From NCBI GenBank assembly GCA_003674045.1, contig PENC01000028.1:1-64000 (forward strand): a stretch of 64,000 nt of DNA, read 5' to 3'. The notes under the pieces are model-generated. The model was not told the DNA's origin. It saw only the letters and a list, made by a program, of their open reading frames with translations, and did not search any database. Source of the stretch: Streptomyces griseocarneus (GTDB lineage Bacteria; Actinomycetota; Actinomycetes; Streptomycetales; Streptomycetaceae). The position numbers and the translations under genes were made by a program. Each line of letters begins with the position of its first letter. The stretch's first letter is position 1. This document shows, piece after piece, positions 1 to 8,333 of this stretch.

Positions 1-6
1 CATAGT

Positions 7-123
7 GTTTCGGTGGTCATAGCGTTAGGGAAACGCCCGGTTACATTCCGAACCCGGAAGCTAAGCCTTTCAGCGCCGATGGTACTGCATGGGGGACCGT
101 GTGGGAGAGTAGGACGCCGCCGA
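7..123 (+). rRNA. rrf: 5S ribosomal RNA
   Basis: The segment reads as a canonical actinobacterial 5S rRNA of about 117 nt, with the usual CCCGGTTACATTCCGAAC-type loop and the 3' strand that pairs back to the 5' end. It is the last gene of an rRNA operon whose 16S and 23S genes lie before the window. The exact 3' end is uncertain by a few bases. Confidence 0.95.
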
Positions 124-135
124 ACAAGTTTTGTG

Positions 136-165
136 AAGAGCCCCGACAGGTTTGTCGGGGCTCTT
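136..165 (+). terminator. Intrinsic terminator of the rrn operon
   Basis: A perfect inverted repeat (AAGAGCCCCGAC and its complement at 154-165) closes a short loop 12 nt after the 5S gene. There is little U-tract, which is common in Streptomyces. Its position marks the end of the rRNA transcript. Confidence 0.85.
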
Positions 166-277
166 CTGCATTTCCGGGCAAGTTTCCCGGACGGTCGACC
201 CCTCTGCACTCACCGGCCGCAACTCCGGGTAGGGTCGTGGGGCATCGTTGGTACATTTCCCCACAGGAGGCCCCCGG

Positions 278-898
278 GTGGAGGTCCAGGAGACGCGCGT
301 ACAGACCGACCGCGTCCTCACCATCCCGAACATCCTCAGCATGGCCCGCCTCGTCGGTGTGCCCCTCTTCCTGTGGCTGATTCTCCGGCCAGAGCTCGAC
401 GGTCATAACAGCGATGGCTGGGCCCTGCTGGTGCTGGCTCTGAGTGGCATCAGCGATTACCTCGACGGAAAGCTCGCCCGGCGCTGGAATCAGATCAGCA
501 GTCTCGGCAGGCTTCTCGACCCCGCCGCCGACCGGCTCTACATTCTTTCCACCCTGGTCGGTCTCACCTGGCGGGAGATCCTTCCGCTCTGGCTCACCGC
601 CGCTCTTCTGGCCCGCGAAGCGATGCTGCTGGTCATGGTGTGGATCCTGCGCCGTCACGGCTATCCGCCGCCGCAGGTGAACTTCCTCGGCAAGGCCGCC
701 ACGTTCAATCTGATGTACGCGTTCCCGTTGCTGCTTCTCAGTGAGGGTTCGGGCTGGTTGAGCTCACTCGCGGCGATTTTCGGATGGGCGTTCGCCGGAT
801 GGGGTACAACGCTCTACTGGTGGGCAGGAGTCCTCTATGTGGTTCAGGTCCGCCGACTCGTCAAGGCGGACCGCCAGGCCCGACTGACCTCGCCGTAG
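278..898 (+). CDS. CDP-alcohol phosphatidyltransferase, probable eukaryotic-type cardiolipin synthase
   Basis: This 206-residue membrane enzyme joins a CDP-diacylglycerol donor to an alcohol acceptor in phospholipid synthesis. The family signature D-x2-DG-x2-AR-x8-G-x3-D-x3-D is complete in the segment running from DYLDG to PAAD, with several hydrophobic helices around it. The GTG at 278 is chosen because AGGAGG lies 7 nt upstream; a TTG 30 nt earlier has no such site. It opens the conserved block that in mycobacteria begins with pgsA2. From recall, the S. coelicolor member at this position (SCO1389) was characterised as a cardiolipin synthase. The acceptor cannot be read from sequence, so phosphatidylglycerophosphate synthase is the alternative. 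Confidence 0.85.
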   Translation: MEVQETRVQTDRVLTIPNILSMARLVGVPLFLWLILRPELDGHNSDGWALLVLALSGISDYLDGKLARRWNQISSLGRLLDPAADRLYILSTLVGLTWREILPLWLTAALLAREAMLLVMVWILRRHGYPPPQVNFLGKAATFNLMYAFPLLLLSEGSGWLSSLAAIFGWAFAGWGTTLYWWAGVLYVVQVRRLVKADRQARLTSP

Positions 899-1003
899 TT
901 CCAGGCCCCACCGGGGGTCGAATGGCGTACGGGGGATACGCCGGCCGCCCCCGGGCGCGTTCAGTCGGGAAAACCGTCGTCTCTCAAGGAGGACGCTTCC
1001 GAC

Positions 1004-3499
1004 ATGAAGGCCGTCGTGATGGCCGGCGGCGAAGGCACTCGCCTTCGCCCCATGACCTCGAGCATGCCCAAGCCGCTCCTGCCGGTGGCCAACCGGCCGA
1101 TCATGGAGCATGTGCTGAGACTGCTCAAGCGGCACGGACTCACCGAGACCGTGGTGACCGTGCAGTTCCTCGCCTCTCTCGTCAAGAACTACTTCGGGGA
1201 CGGCGAGGAGCTCGACATGGAGCTCACCTACGCCAACGAGGAAAAGCCACTCGGCACCGCGGGCAGCGTCAAGAACGCCGAGGACGCACTCAAGGACGAT
1301 GCCTTTCTGGTGATCTCCGGGGATGCTCTCACCGATTTCGATCTCACCGACCTGATCCGATTCCACAAGGAAAAGGGCGCACTGGTCACCGTCTGTCTCA
1401 CCCGGGTGCCGAATCCCCTTGAATTCGGCATCACCATCGTCGACGAAAACGGCCGGGTCGAGCGTTTCCTGGAGAAGCCCACCTGGGGTCAGGTCTTCTC
1501 CGACACCGTCAACACCGGCATCTATGTCATGGAGCCGGAGATCTTCGACTACGTCCAGCCCGACGTCCCGGTCGACTGGTCCGGTGATGTCTTCCCCCAG
1601 CTGATGAAGGAAGGCAAGCCGATCTACGGCTATGTCGCCGAAGGCTACTGGGAGGACGTCGGCACCCATGAGAGCTATGTCAAGGCCCAGGCCGACGTCC
1701 TCGAACGCCGTGTCGACGTCGAGATGGACGGCTTCGAGATCTCGCCGGGCGTATGGGTCGCCGAAGGAGCGGAGGTCCACCCCGACGCCGCCCTCCGCGG
1801 GCCGCTCTACATCGGCGACTACGCGAAGGTCGAAGCGGGCGCCGAGATCCGCGAGCACACCGTCGTGGGCTCCAATGTCGTCGTCAAGACCGGAGCCTTC
1901 CTCCACAAGGCCGTTGTCCACGACAACGTCTACGTCGGTCAGCAGAGCAATCTGCGGGGCTGCGTCATCGGCAAGAACACCGACATCATGCGAGCCGCCC
2001 GGATCGAGGACGGCGCCGTCATCGGGGACGAGTGCCTCGTCGGTGAGGAATCGATTATTCAGGGCAACGTCCGGGTCTACCCCTTCAAGACGATCGAGGC
2101 GGGCGCGTTCGTCAACACCTCGGTCATCTGGGAGTCCCGAGGCCAGGCCCACCTCTTCGGGGCCCGCGGGGTCTCCGGCATCCTGAACGTCGAGATCACC
2201 CCCGAGCTCGCCGTACGGCTCGCGGGAGCCTATGCCACGACGCTCAAGAAGGGCTCCACCGTCACCACCGCGCGCGACCACTCTCGCGGTGCCCGGGCGC
2301 TCAAGCGTGCCGTGATCTCCGCGCTCCAGGCCAGCGCCATAGACGTACGGGACCTGGAGAACGTCCCCCTGCCCGTCGCACGGCAGCAGACCGCGCGGGG
2401 CAGCGCGGGCGGCATCATGATCCGTACGTCCCCGGGCGTGCCGGACTCCGTGGACATCATGTTCTTCGACGAGCGCGGCGCCGACCTCTCCCAGGCTGGC
2501 CAGCGCAAGCTCGACCGCGTCTACGCCCGCCAGGAGTACCGGCGCGCCTTCCCCGGGGAGATCGGCGACCTGTCCTTCCCCTCCAGCGTCTACGACTCCT
2601 ACACCGGCTCGCTGCTGAGGTCCGTGGACACCAGCGGGGTCGCCGAGGCGGAGCTGAAGGTCGTGGTCGACGCGTCCCACGGCAGTGCGGGTCTTCTTCT
2701 GCCCAGCCTCCTCGGCCGGCTCGGCGTGGACGCCTTCACCATCAACCCGGGGCTCGACGAGTCCCGCCCGACCGAGAGCGCCGAGGCGCGGCGTTCGGGG
2801 CTGGTGCGGCTCGGCGAGATCGTCGCGTCGGCGCGCGCCGCCTTCGGTGTGCGCTTCGACCCGGTCGGGGAGCGGATCTCCCTCGTCGACGAGCGCGGTC
2901 GCATCGTGGAGGACGACCGGGCGCTGCTGGTCCTCCTCGACCTGGTCGCCGCCGAACGGCGCAGTGGCAGGGTGGCCCTCCCGGTCACCACGACCCGTAT
3001 CGCCGAGCAGGTGGCCGCCTATCACGGTACGCAGGTCGAGTGGACGACGACCTCCCCCGACGACCTCACCAGGGTCGGCCGTGCGGAGACCACCATCTTC
3101 GGCGGGGACGGGCGCGGCGGCTTCATCGTGCCGGAGTTCAGCAGCGTCTTCGACGGCACGGCCGCCTTCGTCCGGCTGATCGGGCTGGTGGCACGTACGC
3201 AGCTCACGCTCAGTCAGATAGACGCCAGGATTCCGCGGGCCCACGTGCTGCGCCGTGACCTCGCGACGCCCTGGGCGGTCAAGGGCCTGGTGATGCGTCA
3301 TGTGGTCGAGGCGGCGGGCGACCGCTCGGTGGACACGACCGACGGCGTGCGGGTGGTCGAGGCGGACGGCCGTTGGGTGATGGTCCTGCCGGACCCGGCG
3401 GAGGCCGTGACGCACCTGTGGGCGGAGGGCCCTGACGACGCCTCGGCGCAGGCGCTGCTCGACGAGTGGTCGGCAGTGGTGGACGGCGCCGGGCGCTGA
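1004..3499 (+). CDS. Sugar nucleotidyltransferase fused to a degenerate phosphomannomutase-like domain
   Basis: The 831-residue protein has an N-terminal nucleotidyltransferase domain (GGEGTRLRP signature near residue 9, then PKPLLPV), a middle block of hexapeptide repeats (about 255-370) and a C-terminal phosphohexomutase-like domain (about 380-831). It is usually annotated mannose-1-phosphate guanylyltransferase, making GDP-mannose for envelope glycans. In the C-terminal domain the catalytic serine loop (normally TASHNP) reads RTSPGVP, the metal loop (normally DGDGDR) reads DPVGER, and the phosphate-binding RxSGTEP loop reads LPDPAEA. That half is therefore unlikely to be an active mutase. 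AAGGAGG lies 11 nt before the ATG. The nucleotide and sugar preference are inferred. Confidence 0.85.
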   Translation: MKAVVMAGGEGTRLRPMTSSMPKPLLPVANRPIMEHVLRLLKRHGLTETVVTVQFLASLVKNYFGDGEELDMELTYANEEKPLGTAGSVKNAEDALKDDAFLVISGDALTDFDLTDLIRFHKEKGALVTVCLTRVPNPLEFGITIVDENGRVERFLEKPTWGQVFSDTVNTGIYVMEPEIFDYVQPDVPVDWSGDVFPQLMKEGKPIYGYVAEGYWEDVGTHESYVKAQADVLERRVDVEMDGFEISPGVWVAEGAEVHPDAALRGPLYIGDYAKVEAGAEIREHTVVGSNVVVKTGAFLHKAVVHDNVYVGQQSNLRGCVIGKNTDIMRAARIEDGAVIGDECLVGEESIIQGNVRVYPFKTIEAGAFVNTSVIWESRGQAHLFGARGVSGILNVEITPELAVRLAGAYATTLKKGSTVTTARDHSRGARALKRAVISALQASAIDVRDLENVPLPVARQQTARGSAGGIMIRTSPGVPDSVDIMFFDERGADLSQAGQRKLDRVYARQEYRRAFPGEIGDLSFPSSVYDSYTGSLLRSVDTSGVAEAELKVVVDASHGSAGLLLPSLLGRLGVDAFTINPGLDESRPTESAEARRSGLVRLGEIVASARAAFGVRFDPVGERISLVDERGRIVEDDRALLVLLDLVAAERRSGRVALPVTTTRIAEQVAAYHGTQVEWTTTSPDDLTRVGRAETTIFGGDGRGGFIVPEFSSVFDGTAAFVRLIGLVARTQLTLSQIDARIPRAHVLRRDLATPWAVKGLVMRHVVEAAGDRSVDTTDGVRVVEADGRWVMVLPDPAEAVTHLWAEGPDDASAQALLDEWSAVVDGAGR

Positions 3500-3565
3500 T
3501 CCGAGCGGGCCGCCCGCGCGCGTCGGGGGCCGCCGTCTCCTCGTTCCCGTATCCGGCACGCCGGT

Positions 3566-3590
3566 GGGGCCATTGGGAGACAGTGGCCCC
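3566..3590 (+). terminator. Candidate hairpin between the nucleotidyltransferase and DUF881 genes
   Basis: Seven-base perfect arms (GGGGCCA and TGGCCCC) enclose an 11-nt loop in the 110-nt gap before the next gene. It could be a weak terminator or attenuator. No T-run follows. Confidence 0.35.
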
Positions 3591-3610
3591 GACGTGCGAC
3601 GATGTGCGGC

Positions 3611-4534
3611 ATGTCGCAGCAGCCCCCCGTTCGGAGCACGGCTTCGCCGTCCCCTCGCCCCGATGCCTCCATGTCGCTGCTGACCAATGTGATGCACCAC
3701 AGCCTGGACGAGGGCTACGCGGAGGCGGCGGCCCGGCGGGCGGCGGCGGGCGACACGGGGCTGCCGACCAGACTGCGCGCCAAGTTGGGGCTCGCCGGCG
3801 CTCTCCTGCTCGCCGCCGTGGTGGTGACCCTCGGGGCGGCACAGGCGCAGATATCGGCACCGACACTGGCCAAGGAACGCCAGCAGCTCATCGACCGCAT
3901 CGACAAGGAGACCAAGGACGCCGACGCGCTGCAGAAGAACGTCGACACCCTGCGGGCCGCGGTCGGCACCAAGCAGCGCGACGTCCTGCAGCAGCACGGC
4001 GGCGACCGGGCGGAGCTGGTCGCCCTGCTCGCCGGCGCCACCCCCGTACAGGGTCCCGGCGTCAAGCTGGTGGTGGACGACGCCAAGCAGACCAAGCAGA
4101 GCAGCGGCAGCGGTCCGCGCGAGAGCAGCGGCTTCTCCGACACGGGCCGGGTGCGCGACCGGGACATGCAACGCATCGTCAACGGCCTGTGGCAGTCGGG
4201 TGCGGAGGCGATCGCGGTGAACGGGCAGCGGCTGACGGCGCTGTCCGCGATCAGGGCCGCCGGTGACGCCATACTGGTCGACAACAAACCGCTGCCGCCG
4301 CCGTACACCGTGCTGGCGATCGGCGACGGGCAGCGCCTGAGCACCGCGTTCCAGAACAGCCCCGACGGGCTCTATCTGCGTGCCCTGCAGCAGAACTACG
4401 GAATCCGCTTCAGCATCTCCCCCCAGGGCGAGGTGCGGCTCCCGGCCGCGCCGAGCCTGATCGTACGTACAGCGAAGCCGCAAGGGGGTGCCGCGGCACA
4501 GGGCGGCACCGACACAGGGAAGGGCACATCGTGA
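3611..4534 (+). CDS. DUF881 family membrane protein (first copy)
   Basis: A 307-residue protein with a cytoplasmic N-terminus, one transmembrane helix (around LAGALLLAAVVVTLGAAQAQ), a coiled-coil stretch and then the DUF881 globular region. That region carries the conserved phrases GAEAIAVNGQRLT and DNKPLPPPYTVLAIGD. The family (Bacillus YlxW/YlxX type) lies in cell-division gene clusters and its biochemical role is unknown. No convincing ribosome site is visible. ATG 3602 (three codons earlier) and ATG 3671 are alternative starts, the latter matching the usual family N-terminus MSLLTNVM. The stop overlaps the GTG of the next gene, so the trio is translationally coupled. Confidence 0.85.
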   Translation: MSQQPPVRSTASPSPRPDASMSLLTNVMHHSLDEGYAEAAARRAAAGDTGLPTRLRAKLGLAGALLLAAVVVTLGAAQAQISAPTLAKERQQLIDRIDKETKDADALQKNVDTLRAAVGTKQRDVLQQHGGDRAELVALLAGATPVQGPGVKLVVDDAKQTKQSSGSGPRESSGFSDTGRVRDRDMQRIVNGLWQSGAEAIAVNGQRLTALSAIRAAGDAILVDNKPLPPPYTVLAIGDGQRLSTAFQNSPDGLYLRALQQNYGIRFSISPQGEVRLPAAPSLIVRTAKPQGGAAAQGGTDTGKGTS

Positions 4535-4863
4535 TCGCCGTATTGGGCCTCGTCGTGGGAGTCGTGGTAGGACTCGTCGTCCGCCCCGTGGTGCCGACGG
4601 CGGTCGAGCCCTACCTCCCCATCGCCGTCGTCGCGGCGCTCGACGCGGTGTTCGGCGGCCTCCGGGCGATGCTTGACGGGATTTTCGATGACAAGGTGTT
4701 CGTCGTCTCCTTCCTGTCCAACGTCGTGGTGGCCGCGCTGATCGTCTTCCTGGGCGACAAGCTGGGCGTCGGCGCGCAGCTGTCCACCGGTGTCGTGGTC
4801 GTCCTCGGCATCCGCATCTTCTCGAACGCGGCCGCCATCCGGCGGCACATCTTCCGGGCGTGA
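4531..4863 (+). CDS. sbp: Small basic protein Sbp (DUF1290)
   Basis: A 110-residue integral membrane protein with about three hydrophobic helices, matching the small-basic-protein family of Gram-positive division clusters. It starts at a GTG that overlaps the stop of the upstream DUF881 gene (GTGA), and the second DUF881 gene starts 7 nt after its end. This DUF881-sbp-DUF881 order is the same as Rv1823-Rv1824-Rv1825 of M. tuberculosis. Function is unknown; a role with the divisome or envelope is inferred from context. Confidence 0.88.
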   Translation: MIAVLGLVVGVVVGLVVRPVVPTAVEPYLPIAVVAALDAVFGGLRAMLDGIFDDKVFVVSFLSNVVVAALIVFLGDKLGVGAQLSTGVVVVLGIRIFSNAAAIRRHIFRA

Positions 4864-4870
4864 GGCCGAC

Positions 4871-5878
4871 ATGAGCACCGACGACACGCCCGACAGGCCC
4901 ACCCCGGCCGACGAGCCACAACCGACGGACAAACCCGGTGCGAAGGGTAATCCCGACAAGCCCGGGCGGCCGGAGGAACCGGGCGGGCCCGAGGGGCCCG
5001 GTAAACCCGGGGCGGCGGCGGGCGGGCCTGGCGAGGAGCCTCCGGTCGACAAGCCGGACAAAGCCGAGAAACCGCAGTCCTCTTCGGGCGCCGAGTCCGT
5101 GCCGGAACCTTCCGCCACATCATCGGAAGAACCGGAAAGGGTGGCTGAAGCACAGCCGTTGACGGGCCGTCAACGGCTGATGAACGGCCTCTGGCCGCCG
5201 CGGCTCACACGCGCTCAGCTCACCGTCGCCCTGCTGCTCTGCGTGCTCGGGCTCGGGCTGGCCATCCAGGTCCGTTCGACGAGCGACAACAGCGCGCTGC
5301 GCGGTGCCCGGCAGGAGGACCTCGTGCGGATCCTCGACGAGCTGGACAACCGCACCAAGCGCCTGGAGGACGAGAAGCGGCGCCTGGAGAGCCAGAAGAC
5401 GGAGCTGGAGAGCAGCTCCAACCAGGCGGCGGAGGCCCGCAAGCAGACCGAGCAGAAGGAACAGCAGCTGGCCGTGCTCGCGGGCACGGTGGCGGCGCAG
5501 GGGCCCGGCATCGAGCTCACCGTGAGCGACTCCAAGGGCGCGGTCGAGCCGGACAAGCTGCTGGACGCCATCCAGGAGCTGCGGGCCGCGGGCGCCGAGG
5601 CGATCCAGATCAACGATGTCCGCGTGACCGCGGACACATACTTCTCCGGTGCCGCGGGGAAGGTGGAGATCGACGGCAAGAAGGTCGCACAGCCGTATGT
5701 GTTCAAGGTGATCGGCAAACCGCAGGACCTGGAGCCCGCGCTGAACATCCCCGGTGGTGTCGTGCAGACTCTGGAGAAGGAGCAGGCGGGCGTCTCGGTC
5801 AGCAGGTCTGAGAAGATCATTGTTGACGCCTTGCGCCCGGCGAAGCGGCCTGACTACGCTCGGTCGTCATCGCAGTGA
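4871..5878 (+). CDS. DUF881 family membrane protein (second copy)
   Basis: A 335-residue protein with a long, charged, proline/glycine/lysine-rich cytoplasmic tail (about residues 1-95), one transmembrane helix (around LTVALLLCVLGLGLAIQV), a coiled coil rich in Glu, Lys and Arg, and an extracytoplasmic DUF881 domain containing GAEAIQINDVRVT and PYVFKVIGKP. The ATG at 4871 sits 7 nt after sbp; the reading frame extends further upstream only inside sbp. It closes the coupled DUF881-sbp-DUF881 operon. A partner role with the first DUF881 protein is likely but not demonstrable here. Confidence 0.87.
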   Translation: MSTDDTPDRPTPADEPQPTDKPGAKGNPDKPGRPEEPGGPEGPGKPGAAAGGPGEEPPVDKPDKAEKPQSSSGAESVPEPSATSSEEPERVAEAQPLTGRQRLMNGLWPPRLTRAQLTVALLLCVLGLGLAIQVRSTSDNSALRGARQEDLVRILDELDNRTKRLEDEKRRLESQKTELESSSNQAAEARKQTEQKEQQLAVLAGTVAAQGPGIELTVSDSKGAVEPDKLLDAIQELRAAGAEAIQINDVRVTADTYFSGAAGKVEIDGKKVAQPYVFKVIGKPQDLEPALNIPGGVVQTLEKEQAGVSVSRSEKIIVDALRPAKRPDYARSSSQ

Positions 5879-6067
5879 GACGGGCGGGTCCGAGGGCTCC
5901 GCGCGGAGGCCACGAGGTTGCGGGGGGTCGGCGCACCAAGTCGAGGGTGCGTGGTGGAAACTGTCTGTTGACCACGGACGTTGTAAAGATGTCCGGGTCG
6001 GACGGAGAGTGCATCGAGGGTTGTCCTGCCCCACGGGCGGGTCTGTTTCGGTCAAGGGGAATCGCCC
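5879..6067 (+). other. Spacer occupying the position of gcvH in mycobacteria
   Basis: This 189-nt gap separates the second DUF881 gene from the FHA gene. In the M. tuberculosis locus the glycine cleavage H-protein gene lies exactly here. No lipoyl-domain ORF is visible in any frame. An AAGGGG ribosome site at its end serves the FHA gene. A promoter is likely but no clear -35/-10 pair was identified. Confidence 0.6.
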
Positions 6068-6826
6068 GTGAAGTTGTTTGCGAAGTTGTTCGGCAAGAGC
6101 GCACGCCAGGACGGTGGCAGCGGTTCGGCGCGCCACCGTGCGTCGCGCCCGGCGGAAGGCGGCGGCGCCCAGGAGGGGCGTCCGTACTACCAGGAGCAGA
6201 CGGTCGCGCCCGGCGCGTCCGCTGTTGACCCTGCCGCGGCCGGACGCATAGGTTTCGGGGCACCAGCGACCTCGAGTGCGGGTGGAGGGTTTGCCTTGCC
6301 GGTGTGTCAGAGGTGTGGCCATCGCAATGCCGAGGCCAGCCGGTTCTGCTCCAACTGCGGTGCGCCCCTGCGCCCCGGAGCGGTGGCGGAGCGGGCCTCC
6401 GAGACGACCTCGACCATCTCCATCTCCGGCCTCGAGGCGTACGACTCCGAGACCACCGGTCAGACGCCGATCCCCACGCTCTCGCCCGAGGCACAGGCCG
6501 CGGTCGACGCCCTGCCGCTGGGGTCCGCGCTGCTCGTCGTCCGCCGTGGGCCGAACTCCGGCAGCCGCTTCCTGCTCGACAGCGACGTGACCACGGCGGG
6601 CCGCCATCCGCAGAGCGACATCTTCCTCGACGATGTCACGGTCTCGCGGCGGCACGTGGAATTCCGCCGTGGGCAGAACGGCGGCTTCACCGTCGCCGAC
6701 GTCGGCAGCCTCAACGGCACGTACGTGAACCGCGAGCGTATCGACTCGGTGGAGCTCGCCAACGGCGACGAGGTCCAGATCGGCAAGTACCGTCTGGTCT
6801 TCTACGGCAGCCAGCGGGGCGTCTGA
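6068..6826 (+). CDS. garA: Zinc-ribbon FHA-domain protein of the GarA/OdhI type
   Basis: A 252-residue protein. Residues about 153-246 form an FHA domain (GRHPQSDIFLDD, SRRHVEF, GSLNGTYVN) very close to mycobacterial GarA. An ETTS motif at 112-115 matches the phospho-acceptor motif of GarA/OdhI. In those proteins, Ser/Thr kinases such as PknG phosphorylate this motif, and the unphosphorylated protein inhibits 2-oxoglutarate dehydrogenase. Unlike GarA, it carries about 100 extra N-terminal residues with a four-cysteine zinc ribbon (Cys80, 83, 94, 97). The GTG start follows AAGGGG. It precedes two MerR genes as in mycobacteria. Control of central nitrogen/carbon metabolism is inferred by homology. 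Confidence 0.85.
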   Translation: MKLFAKLFGKSARQDGGSGSARHRASRPAEGGGAQEGRPYYQEQTVAPGASAVDPAAAGRIGFGAPATSSAGGGFALPVCQRCGHRNAEASRFCSNCGAPLRPGAVAERASETTSTISISGLEAYDSETTGQTPIPTLSPEAQAAVDALPLGSALLVVRRGPNSGSRFLLDSDVTTAGRHPQSDIFLDDVTVSRRHVEFRRGQNGGFTVADVGSLNGTYVNRERIDSVELANGDEVQIGKYRLVFYGSQRGV

Positions 6827-6843
6827 CCCTCGAGGGGAGGGCC

Positions 6844-7629
6844 ATGCTGCGGACACCGTCGGGCGGCGCCGGTTCTTCCGGTGCCGCCGGTGCGGACGGG
6901 CGGCTGATGAGCATCGGCACGGTGCTCAACCAGCTGCGCGAGGAGTTCCCCGAGGTCACGATCTCCAAGATCCGTTTTCTGGAGTCCGAGGGCCTGGTGG
7001 AGCCCCGGCGCACGCCTTCCGGATACCGGAAGTTCAGTACGCAGGACGTCGAGCGGCTCGCGTACGTCCTGCGGATGCAGCGTGATCACTACTTGCCGCT
7101 CAGGGTCATCAGGGAGCATCTCGACGCGCTGGCCAGGGGCGAGCGCGTTCAGCTGCCCGCCCCTGGCCAGCCGCTCGACGCTGGTGACGGCCAGGGCGCC
7201 GTGGCCGTCCCGGAGGGCGCCGCGGAGGGTCCCGTGGTGCCCGTCTTCGAGCGGCCCACGGCCGCGCGAATCGGCCGTGCCGAGCTCCTGGCCGCCGCCG
7301 AGGTCACCGAGAGCGACCTGGCGGAGTGGGAGTCGTACGGGCTGCTCGCCCCGGACCCGGACGGCGCATTCGACGCCGATTCGGTCCTTGTGGCCAAGTT
7401 GGTGACGGATCTGGGCCGGTTCGGCCTGGAGCCGCGCCACCTGCGCGCCATCAAGGCCGCCGCCGACCGTCAGGCCGGACTTGTCGAACAAGTGGTCGCG
7501 CCGCTGCGCAGACACCGCAATCCGCAGACCAGGGCGCACGCCGAGGCCACCGCGCGGGAGCTCGCGACGCTGTCCGTACGCCTGCACGCGGCGCTCGTAC
7601 AGGCCGCTCTGCGGACGCCTTCGCACTGA
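6844..7629 (+). CDS. ftsR: MerR-family transcriptional regulator FtsR
   Basis: A 261-residue regulator with a MerR winged helix at about residues 22-95 (MSIGTVLNQLREEFP, then SKIRFLESEGLVEP and RTPSGYRKF) and a C-terminal helical region. It is the positional and sequence counterpart of M. tuberculosis Rv1828 and of Corynebacterium FtsR, which activates ftsZ. GAGGGGAGG lies just before the ATG and the gene follows the FHA gene by 17 nt, so the two are probably co-transcribed. Regulation of division genes here is inferred. Confidence 0.87.
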   Translation: MLRTPSGGAGSSGAAGADGRLMSIGTVLNQLREEFPEVTISKIRFLESEGLVEPRRTPSGYRKFSTQDVERLAYVLRMQRDHYLPLRVIREHLDALARGERVQLPAPGQPLDAGDGQGAVAVPEGAAEGPVVPVFERPTAARIGRAELLAAAEVTESDLAEWESYGLLAPDPDGAFDADSVLVAKLVTDLGRFGLEPRHLRAIKAAADRQAGLVEQVVAPLRRHRNPQTRAHAEATARELATLSVRLHAALVQAALRTPSH

Positions 7630-7681
7630 GCGGCGAGTGCCCGACTACCCAAACCTGCCGGGCACGTCCTAGGGTTGCTGT

Positions 7682-8155
7682 GTGAACGAGCTCGATGTCG
7701 TGGGTGTCCGGGTGGAAATGCCCTCCAACCAGCCGATCGTGCTCCTGCGTGAAGTGGGAGGCGACCGTTACCTCCCGATCTGGATCGGACCAGGGGAGGC
7801 GACGGCCATTGCCTTCGCACAGCAGGGCATGGCCCCGGCCCGGCCGCTGACCCACGACCTCTTCAAGGACGTGCTGGAAGCGGTGGGGCAGGAGCTCACC
7901 GAGGTCCGCATCACGGACCTGCGCGAAGGTGTGTTCTACGCGGAGCTCGTCTTCGCCAGCGGGGTGGAGGTCAGTGCCAGGCCGTCCGATGCCATAGCGC
8001 TGGCGCTGCGCACCGGAACGCCGATCTACGGCAGTGACGGGGTGCTGGACGACGCCGGCATCGCCATTCCGGACGAGCAGGAGGACGAGGTCGAGAAGTT
8101 CCGCGAATTCCTCGACCAGATCTCGCCGGAGGACTTCGGCACCAGCAGCCAGTGA
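7682..8155 (+). CDS. Bifunctional nuclease family protein (BFN domain, DUF151)
   Basis: A 157-residue protein that is almost entirely one BFN domain (YLPIWIGPGEATAIAF at about 34-49, and RPSDAIALALRTGTPIY at about 100-116). The family is named for plant proteins with DNase/RNase activity; the role of bacterial members is unsettled. The GTG start is 52 nt after ftsR. It corresponds to Rv1829, which lies between the two MerR genes in mycobacteria. A link to division control is inferred only from this conserved position. Confidence 0.85.
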   Translation: MNELDVVGVRVEMPSNQPIVLLREVGGDRYLPIWIGPGEATAIAFAQQGMAPARPLTHDLFKDVLEAVGQELTEVRITDLREGVFYAELVFASGVEVSARPSDAIALALRTGTPIYGSDGVLDDAGIAIPDEQEDEVEKFREFLDQISPEDFGTSSQ

Positions 8156-8333
8156 GGCATGCGGCGCCGGAGGAATGGGCAGGCGCGGCGCATTCGATTA
8201 GCCTTTCCCGGCACCGGGATACGTAAAACCACTCTCTGGGTGATTATCACTCGGCGTGCCGAGTGTGGCGATCGTTGACGCGCCCCGGGTGACTGCCTAC
8301 CGTCGAGAAGGCAGGTCAAGGACGGAGGTCGGC

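Noticed and set aside
764..4921. A 1385-codon open frame on the minus strand opposite the nucleotidyltransferase and DUF881 genes
   Set aside because: Its translation is repetitive Arg/Gly/Asp/Val-rich antisense of genes with clear homology on the plus strand; GC-rich DNA gives such shadow frames.
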